64,000 nucleotides of DNA from Dactylosporangium siamense. GTDB lineage: Bacteria; Actinomycetota; Actinomycetes; Mycobacteriales; Micromonosporaceae. Location: NCBI RefSeq assembly GCF_016862795.1, contig NZ_BONQ01000139.1, positions 30,880 through 94,879 on the forward strand. Direction: 5' to 3'. Shown here piece by piece: positions 58,246-64,000 of the stretch; positions within the stretch are counted from its first letter, which is position 1, and every line of letters begins with the position of its first letter. Position numbers and translations under genes: made by a program. Below the pieces are notes generated by a model. The model worked only from the letters and a program-made list of their open reading frames with translations, was not told where the DNA came from and searched no databases.

Positions 58246-60201
58246 GTGTCGAAGCAACTGACCTGGCGGCAGGGCCACCACGTCCTCACCGTCGAACCCT
58301 GGGGCGCCGACAGCGTCCGGGTCCGGGCCGGCCTGCACCGCATCGAGCCCGACCTGCCGGGCGCGCTGCTGCCACCGCCGGAGACACCGGCCACTGTGGA
58401 CGGTGCCGCGATCGTCAACGGCCGGCTGCGGGTCGAGATCAGTGCTGACGGGCTGCTCACCGCGTGGCGCACCGACACCGGCGAGGAACTGCTGCGGGAG
58501 GAGCCCGCGCACTTCTGGTGGCCGGGGGCGCGGCACTTCGAGGCGGCCGGCGGTGGCACGTACCGCATCGAACAACGCTTCCGCGCACACGACGGGGAAC
58601 GCTTCTACGGCCTCGGCCAGCACGGCCACGGCCGCCTCGACCAGAAGGGCATGGTGCTGGAGCTGCGGCAGCGCAACGGCGAGGTGAGCATCCCGTTCAC
58701 CGTCTCCAGCCGCGGCTACGGCCTGCTGTGGAACAACCCGGCGCTGGGCCGGGTGGAGCTGGCCGCCAACGGCACCCGCTGGGTCGCCGACCAGGCCCGG
58801 CAGATCGACTACTGGCTCACCGCCGGCGAACCCGCCGAGGTCCTGCGCCGGTACGCCGACGTCACCGGCCACGCCCCCGAGCTGCCGGCGTGGGCGTCCG
58901 GCCTGTGGCAGAGCAAGCTGCGCTACACCAGCCAGGAGGAGCTGCTCGAGGTCGCCCGCGAGTACGCCCGGCGGGAGCTGCCGCTGTCCGTCATCGTCGT
59001 GGACTACCTGCACTGGAAGCACCTCGGCGACTGGGACTGGGACGCCACCGCGTGGCCGGACCCGCAGGCGATGACCGGCGAGCTCAAGGCCCTCGGCGTC
59101 GAACCGGTCGTGTCGGTGTGGCCGTCGGTGAGCCCGCTGTCGGCCAGCTACGCCGCGATGCGCGACGCCGGGCTGCTCGCCGCCACGGACCACGGCCCCG
59201 CCGTGCACGCCGACTGGCCCGACGGCCCGACCGAGGCGCCGATCGCCGTCGCGTTCTACGACGCCACCGACCCCCGCGCCCGCGACTTCGTCTGGGACCG
59301 CGTCCACCGGCACTACGGCCGGGCCGGCATCCGCGCGTTCTGGCTCGACGCGTGCGAGCCGGAGACCCGCCCCGGACACCAGCACAACCTCAACCTCGCC
59401 GCCGGGCCGGGCGCCGAGGTCGCCAACCTGTACCCCCGCGAACACACCCGGGGCGCCTACGAACACCTGCGCGCCCAGGGGGAGACGGAGGTGCTCAGCC
59501 TGGTCCGTTCCGCGTGGGCCGGTTCGCAACGCTACGGCGCGGCGCTGTGGTCCGGCGACATCCCGGCGACCTTCGACGCGCTCGCCATGTCGGTGCGGGC
59601 CGGGCTCAACACCGCCATGAGCGGCATCCCGTGGTGGACCACCGACGTCGGCGGCTTCCACGGCGGGGACCCGAACGACCCGGACTACCGGGAGCTGCTG
59701 GTCCGCTGGTTCCAGTTCGGCGTGTTCTGCCCGCTGCTGCGCCTGCACGGACACCGGGAGCCGCGCACCGACCGGGCCGGCGTCGGGGTCGGCGGCGGCC
59801 CGAACGAACCCTGGTCCTACGGCCCCGGCGTCTACCCGATCCTCGAACGGCTCATCCGGCTGCGGGAGCGGCTCCGTCCGTACCTGCACGAGCAGCTGCG
59901 CACCGGCCTGCCGCTGATGCGCCCGCTGTTCCTGGAGTTCCCGCACGACCCGGCCGCGTGGGACGTCGACGACGCGTACCTGTTCGGCCGGGACCTGCTC
60001 GTCGCGCCGGTCACCACCCCCGCGACCACGCACCGCGAGGTGTACCTGCCGGCAGGTGCGACCTGGACGCACACCGACACCGGCACCACGTTCCCGGGCG
60101 GGCGGCACGTCACCGTCGCCGCGCCGCTCGCGCAGATCCCCGTGTTCCTACGGGACGACGCCCGTCGCCCGTTGTTCGACCAGTTCGTCAAGGAGGAATG
60201 A
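58246..60201 (+). CDS. GH31 alpha-glycosidase (alpha-xylosidase/alpha-glucosidase-like)
   Basis: 651 residues from GTG with AGGAG 5 nt upstream. The nucleophile motif is FWLDACEPE with Asp368, and the acid/base is WSGDIPATFDAL with Asp438. The N-terminal domain and (beta/alpha)8 barrel resemble YicI-type alpha-xylosidases (WxSKLRY near 220). No signal peptide, so it works on imported sugars inside the cell. It is cotranscribed with the ABC importer under the LacI repressor. Alpha-xylosidase is favoured but alpha-glucosidase is possible. Confidence 0.9.
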   Translation: MSKQLTWRQGHHVLTVEPWGADSVRVRAGLHRIEPDLPGALLPPPETPATVDGAAIVNGRLRVEISADGLLTAWRTDTGEELLREEPAHFWWPGARHFEAAGGGTYRIEQRFRAHDGERFYGLGQHGHGRLDQKGMVLELRQRNGEVSIPFTVSSRGYGLLWNNPALGRVELAANGTRWVADQARQIDYWLTAGEPAEVLRRYADVTGHAPELPAWASGLWQSKLRYTSQEELLEVAREYARRELPLSVIVVDYLHWKHLGDWDWDATAWPDPQAMTGELKALGVEPVVSVWPSVSPLSASYAAMRDAGLLAATDHGPAVHADWPDGPTEAPIAVAFYDATDPRARDFVWDRVHRHYGRAGIRAFWLDACEPETRPGHQHNLNLAAGPGAEVANLYPREHTRGAYEHLRAQGETEVLSLVRSAWAGSQRYGAALWSGDIPATFDALAMSVRAGLNTAMSGIPWWTTDVGGFHGGDPNDPDYRELLVRWFQFGVFCPLLRLHGHREPRTDRAGVGVGGGPNEPWSYGPGVYPILERLIRLRERLRPYLHEQLRTGLPLMRPLFLEFPHDPAAWDVDDAYLFGRDLLVAPVTTPATTHREVYLPAGATWTHTDTGTTFPGGRHVTVAAPLAQIPVFLRDDARRPLFDQFVKEE

Positions 60202-62333
60202 TGTCCCGCGCAGCTCCGCCAAGCCGCCTCATCGCCGCCCTGCTCCTCGCCGCCGCCGTGTCCGTCGTGGGATCCGGCTCCGCCGAGGCCGCCGACAGCA
60301 CGGTCACCGTCAACCTCGCCGCCACCGGCAAGGTGCCGACCCGGGCCGGCGCCGGCTTCCTCTACGGCCTCAGCCAGAACGGCGCCGGCCCCGCCGACAG
60401 CCTCCTGCAACCGTTGCGCCCGACCCTGTTCCGCGGCGGCGGCGCCCGCATCGCCGGGCACGGCTGGCTCGGCGACGGCTACCAGGCCGGCACCGGCTAC
60501 CAGGTCCGGGTCACGTCCGGGATCGACCAGGCCCGCCGGGTCACCGCCGCGCCCTACAACGCCACCTACCATCTGCTCGTCTCCGACGTGTGGGGCGCCG
60601 ACACCGAACAGCCCGCGAACACCGTCTACCCCTGCGACAACGGCGACTGCACCAACTGGCGCTCGTTCATCACCCGGCTGGTGACCGACGTCAAGGCGGC
60701 GGGGGTACGGGTGCGCTACGACATCTGGAACGAACCCGACGGCACCGGCTTCTGGCCCCGCGGGGTCAACAGCGCGCAGTACTTCCAGATGTGGAACACC
60801 GCCGTCACCGAGATCCGGCGCCTCGACCCGGCCGCGGTCATCGTCGGCCCGTCCTACAGCGGCTACAACCACGGCTGGCTGGACGCGTGGCTCGCGCGCA
60901 CCAAGGCCGACGGCACCCTGCCAGGGGTGCTCAACTGGCACTTCGGCAACGACCCCCTGGCCGACTCGAACGACGCCAAGGCCATCATGGCGGCCCGCGG
61001 GGTCGGCCCGCTGCCCATGACCATCGACGAATACCTGTTCTCGCAACAGCAGCAGCCGGGGTACCTCGCCTGGTACCTCGCGCGGCTCGCCCCGTCCGAC
61101 GTGTCCGCGGCCGCGCACGCGATCTGGTCGGACTGCTGCACCGCCGGCACACTGGACTCGGTGCTGTGGAACGGCCAGCCGACCGGCCAGTGGTGGGTGT
61201 ACCGCGCCTACGCCCAGCTGACCGGCAACCTCGTCGCTGTCAGCGGCGGCGCCGGCGTCGCGGTCACGGCCGCCGTCGACCAGGGCGCCGGCCGCGCGGT
61301 CGCGCTGCTGGGCAACCAGACCGGGCAGACGGGCACGACGTCGATCGCGTTCAGCGGGATCCCGGCGTGGCTGCTGTCCGGCGGCCGGGCCCGCGTCACG
61401 GTGCAGCGCATCCCCGACCAGTCCCCACTCGCCGCGCCGATCGTCGTCAGCAGCGCCGAGCTTGCGGTCACCGGCGGCGCGCTGACCGTGCCCGTGACGA
61501 TGGTGTCCGGCACCGACGCCTACACGGTGGCCCTCGGCAACCCACTGGACGGTGGGGGACCGTCGCTTGTGGACGCGAACGCGGCGGACTTCACCTACGG
61601 CACCGGCTGGGGCGTCACCACCGGCGTCGCCGACATGTACGCCGGCACCGCGAACTGGAGCCACGTCGCCGGTGCCACGGCCACCTTCCGCTTCACCGGC
61701 ACCCAGGTGGCGCTGCGCGCGGTCCGCGACGTCGACCAGGGCCGCATGACCGTCTCCGTCGACGGCGGCCCGGCGTCCACGGTGGACAACTATGCCGCGG
61801 CCCGCAACGCCTCCGGCGTCGTGTGGACCAGCGCGGTCCTCGGCAACGGCCCGCACACGCTCACGATCGTCAACACCGGCCAGCGCAACCCGGCCTCCAC
61901 CGGCATCAACATCGCCCTGGACCGGGCCGACGTCACCGCCGCCGCCCCACCGGCCGTCATCGACGGCAACGACGGCCGGTTCGTCTACAGCGCCGGCTGG
62001 GGCCTCGCCACGGGCATCGCCGACATGTACGCGGGGACGGCGAACTGGAGCTTCACCGCCGGCTCGACGGCGCAGCTGCCCTTCACCGGCACCCGCGTCG
62101 CCCTGCACGCGGTGCGCGACGTCGACCAGCAGATCATCGCGGTCTCCGTCGACGGCGGCGCCGAGTCCCTCGTGGACAACTACGCCGCGACCCGCAACGC
62201 GTCGGGCGTGGTGTGGACCAGCCCGGTCCTCGCCGCCGGCCAGCACACCCTGCGGGTCCGGGTGACGGGGACGAAGAACCCGGCCAGCTCCGGCTGGAAC
62301 GTGGCCATCGACAGCGCCGACGTCACCACCTGA
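60201..62333 (+). CDS. Secreted GH39-like glycosidase with duplicated C-terminal modules
   Basis: 710 residues from the ATG at 60201 (AAGGAGG 4 nt before it; an overlapping ATG at 60198 is too close). The signal peptide is LIAALLLAAAVSVVGSGSAEA. In the TIM barrel the acid/base is DIWNEPD (Glu178) and the nucleophile MTIDEYLF (Glu277), the clan A spacing of GH39-type xylosidases. Two ~120-residue modules (about 456-580 and 588-710) share GWG-x-x-T/A-TG-x-ADMYAGTANWS and NASGVVWTS and are likely carbohydrate-binding. It should release sugars for the importer. Confidence 0.85.
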   Translation: MSRAAPPSRLIAALLLAAAVSVVGSGSAEAADSTVTVNLAATGKVPTRAGAGFLYGLSQNGAGPADSLLQPLRPTLFRGGGARIAGHGWLGDGYQAGTGYQVRVTSGIDQARRVTAAPYNATYHLLVSDVWGADTEQPANTVYPCDNGDCTNWRSFITRLVTDVKAAGVRVRYDIWNEPDGTGFWPRGVNSAQYFQMWNTAVTEIRRLDPAAVIVGPSYSGYNHGWLDAWLARTKADGTLPGVLNWHFGNDPLADSNDAKAIMAARGVGPLPMTIDEYLFSQQQQPGYLAWYLARLAPSDVSAAAHAIWSDCCTAGTLDSVLWNGQPTGQWWVYRAYAQLTGNLVAVSGGAGVAVTAAVDQGAGRAVALLGNQTGQTGTTSIAFSGIPAWLLSGGRARVTVQRIPDQSPLAAPIVVSSAELAVTGGALTVPVTMVSGTDAYTVALGNPLDGGGPSLVDANAADFTYGTGWGVTTGVADMYAGTANWSHVAGATATFRFTGTQVALRAVRDVDQGRMTVSVDGGPASTVDNYAAARNASGVVWTSAVLGNGPHTLTIVNTGQRNPASTGINIALDRADVTAAAPPAVIDGNDGRFVYSAGWGLATGIADMYAGTANWSFTAGSTAQLPFTGTRVALHAVRDVDQQIIAVSVDGGAESLVDNYAATRNASGVVWTSPVLAAGQHTLRVRVTGTKNPASSGWNVAIDSADVTT

Positions 62334-62958
62334 CCGCACCGCCGGACCGGGACCCCTCGTCCCGGTCCGGCGGCCAGACCGCTTCCAGGCCGTGGTCGGT
62401 GGCGTAGAGCAGATACGGCCGCAGTTCAGGGGCGTACTCCAGGTCACGGCGCAGCGCGTAGAGATGAGCTGACCGCACCGCCAGGAACGGTTGAGCGGCG
62501 AGCAGGCCCCTCAGATCCCCGAACCGCCAATCCACACGCAGCAGCTTCCTTGCCCGCACCAGCAGCTGAACTCCGTCGACCGGAATCCCGCCCACGTAGA
62601 CGTCGGCGGTTGGCGGCAGGTCGGGCTCCGGGTCGGCCGGCAGAGCGAAACCGGAACGCAGCCACACCTCGAACCCGGGGGCGGCGACATCGAGGTCGAC
62701 TTCACCGAGACCGCCCAGGTCGCCCCGGAACACCGGGCCGCCGCCGTCGTCGCACCTGAGGAAGAACCCCCGATCGCCTTCCTGGCCGATCATGAGGTAA
62801 CCCGTGAGCCATGCGCCGATTTCGTAGGTCGTGTTGCGCTCCGGCAGGGACTCCAGGCAGTACACGATTACTCCACCGGCGACGACGTCGTCGGTGACCG
62901 ACGCCAACCATCGCTGGTAGGCGGCATCCGTCCGCGAAATGCTCTGCCGGACCGTCAA
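62323..62958 (-). CDS. SUKH/SMI1-like protein with a domain shared with the 30630 protein
   Basis: 211 residues from TTG 62958, which overlaps the upstream stop (TTGA). The first ~110 residues, especially YEIGAWLTGYLMIGQEGDRGFFL, resemble SUKH (SMI1/KNR4) immunity-type proteins. The last ~85 (ADVYVGGIPVDGV, VDWRFGDLRGLL, QPFLAV, LEAVWPPD) align with the end of the 30630-31331 product. The final ~15 residues are encoded by a transcription terminator hairpin belonging to the convergent glycosidase gene, and the two stops overlap by 11 bp. Function unknown; immunity to a toxin is a guess. Confidence 0.65.
   Translation of the reverse strand: MTVRQSISRTDAAYQRWLASVTDDVVAGGVIVYCLESLPERNTTYEIGAWLTGYLMIGQEGDRGFFLRCDDGGGPVFRGDLGGLGEVDLDVAAPGFEVWLRSGFALPADPEPDLPPTADVYVGGIPVDGVQLLVRARKLLRVDWRFGDLRGLLAAQPFLAVRSAHLYALRRDLEYAPELRPYLLYATDHGLEAVWPPDRDEGSRSGGAVRW
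62339..62373 (+). terminator. Terminator of the glycoside-use operon
   Basis: A perfect 15-bp stem with a 5-nt loop CCCTC begins 5 nt after the GH39-like stop. It is inside the last codons of the convergent SUKH-like gene. Confidence 0.85.
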
Positions 62959-63498
62959 AGCAACCCGCTCTGCGCCGCTGCCCGGACGACCTGGCGGGCG
63001 TGCTCGACCGCCGTGAGGTCCACCGGCCCCTGGTACTCGTACTCGGCGGAGACGACCATCGGGCCCCGGCGGACCGCATAGCTGTAGTGGCCGTGGAGGT
63101 TCCTCGTCGGGTCCGGCTCGTTCCACTCGCACCACTGCTCAGCCCCGTCGTCGGGACCCTGCACCGGCGCGGTCAACGGTGGCAGCCGGCAGGTGTTGGC
63201 CAGCAGGTCGACTGCGTGCCGACGCCTGGAGATCTCGAGGCGCAGTGCCGCGAAGTCACCCTCATCCGAATCTCCCGCCCGGCTGCTGAACTCGCACGTG
63301 CCGGCGTTGCCCAGGTCGTTCTTCCGGCTGAGCTCCGAAAACCTGACGGCACCGTCCGGCACGGCGGCGGCCAGCTTCCCGGCGTCGAACAGGCTGCAGA
63401 CGTCCCGGGTGCCCAGCACCGGCTCCTTCGGCGCGCATCCGGCGAAGGCCGCATCCACCGAGCGCGAGGGATACGAGGACCACCACCGTCGACCGCAT
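62955..63498 (-). pseudogene. Lipoprotein gene with an apparent frameshift (DUF3558-like)
   Basis: The start MRSTVVVLVSLALGGC (ATG at 63498) is a lipoprotein signal with lipobox LGGC in one frame. The mature sequence, with AGCAPKEPVLGTRDVC, DVCSLFDAGKLAAAV, and NTCRLPPLTAPVQGPDDG, runs in another frame to 62955. The switch must lie within about 63420-63450. Either a 1-bp indel broke the gene or there is a sequencing error. The pattern of spaced cysteines is reminiscent of DUF3558 lipoproteins. A fragment of a paralogue lies at 52593-52745. Confidence 0.6.
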
Positions 63499-63635
63499 GA
63501 CGTCAGGCAATCGGGGCATCGCATGTCGCGTACGCGCATCTCACGACATCACGATACGTCCCGCGGCTGTTCACGCCGTGCACGACGAACCCAGCCTGCA
63601 CCGGCAGGACGCCGCCGGCATGTGATGATGCTGCG

Positions 63636-63956
63636 GTGCAGCCGCCGCCGCGCCCGTCGAGAGTCTTCCGTGCCAACGACATCCTGACCGGCCGGGTCGT
63701 CCTGGACGGCTACCCGTTCCGCTACATCGTGGTCGGCCCGGCCATGTCGGTGTCGACGGCGGTCAGCGCCGCGTTCAACCGCGCCGCGGGCGAGAACACG
63801 ATGTTCGACGAGGTGCTGACGGCGGTCGAGTTCCTGGAGACCCGCGGCTGGGAGCTGGTCAGCATGGACCAGGGCTTCGTCGCCTGCCTCCGCCGCGTCG
63901 CCCCCCCGCTGACGGCGGCGGTGGGATGGCCGGGTTCGCGCCCAGGAGCCTGTTGA
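63636..63956 (+). CDS. Small hypothetical protein
   Basis: 106 residues from GTG. The part GYPFRYIVVGPAMSV and EFLETRGWELVSMDQGFVACLRR has the look of a small soluble alpha/beta domain of the kind often annotated hypothetical in actinomycetes. No signal or membrane segment. It lies at the right edge of the window. Confidence 0.5.
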   Translation: MQPPPRPSRVFRANDILTGRVVLDGYPFRYIVVGPAMSVSTAVSAAFNRAAGENTMFDEVLTAVEFLETRGWELVSMDQGFVACLRRVAPPLTAAVGWPGSRPGAC

Positions 63957-64000
63957 CAGCGTGCACTGGGGAGAGAACGGCAATCTCCCGCCGCTGCTGA

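Overview
The window is high-GC DNA with strong G/C bias in third codon positions, many GTG/TTG starts and chains of 4-bp ATGA/GTGA gene overlaps. Secreted hydrolases with ricin-type lectin domains, SARP/AfsR and NB-ARC regulators, CHAT/WD40 proteins, LacI-controlled sugar ABC systems and a TIGR04222-like membrane protein all point to a morphologically complex actinomycete. Micromonosporaceae is my best guess, but it is only a guess. I see no tRNA, rRNA, CRISPR array, insertion sequence or origin.

158-13348 is the most interesting block: one rightward run of natural-product genes. It encodes an amino-acid N-hydroxylase, a stand-alone cupin and a stand-alone MetRS-like protein. In known N-N bond-forming (hydrazine) pathways such as s56-p1 and pyrazomycin, the last two are fused. 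Next come an MFS exporter, a peptide-binding-protein homologue with no signal peptide, an ATP-grasp ligase, both subunits of a B12 glutamate mutase (the large one fused in frame to an AsnRS-like amide synthetase), an FMN glutamate-synthase-like enzyme, a small protein and an asparaginase-like amidohydrolase. I infer an undescribed hydrazine metabolite that combines an N-N unit with 3-methylaspartate or its amide. An 11-bp-period heptamer repeat upstream of the first gene looks like a SARP box. A second such array (14891-14941) and a SARP gene (15159-18164) lie just downstream, next to a second NB-ARC regulator and a small secreted peptide.

18607-31331: a secreted metzincin-like protease with a lectin domain; a TIGR04222-like membrane protein; a possible conflict locus made of an Mrr-like nuclease divergent from a WD40 protein and a TPR-CHAT protease; a TetR-controlled SDR/VOC pair; a CocE-like hydrolase; and a zinc-ribbon-like orphan. 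31408-41905: malic enzyme and fumarase, a secreted lectin, a secreted HNH nuclease, haloalkane dehalogenase, a run of small cytoplasmic proteins including a Ca-binding-repeat protein, a CPA1 antiporter and a DUF3626 protein.

41999-48541 is a catabolic locus under an IclR regulator. An amidohydrolase is divergent from an operon of class III CoA transferase, citryl-CoA-lyase-like enzyme, LigB/LigA-type extradiol dioxygenase and a quinone-oxidoreductase-like protein. Two mirror-image 14-bp sites lie in the divergent promoter region.

48581-54173: an ion-channel-like membrane protein, a lone cytochrome c oxidase subunit I, a histidine kinase that has lost its phosphoacceptor domain, a gene remnant, and a secreted GH75 chitosanase with a lectin domain. 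54333-62333 is a glycoside-use regulon: LacI repressor, sugar ABC importer, GH31 alpha-glycosidase and secreted GH39-like glycosidase, with matching LacI operators before the repressor and the importer. The right end carries a SUKH-like protein, a frameshifted lipoprotein gene whose paralogous fragment sits at 52593-52745, and a small orphan.
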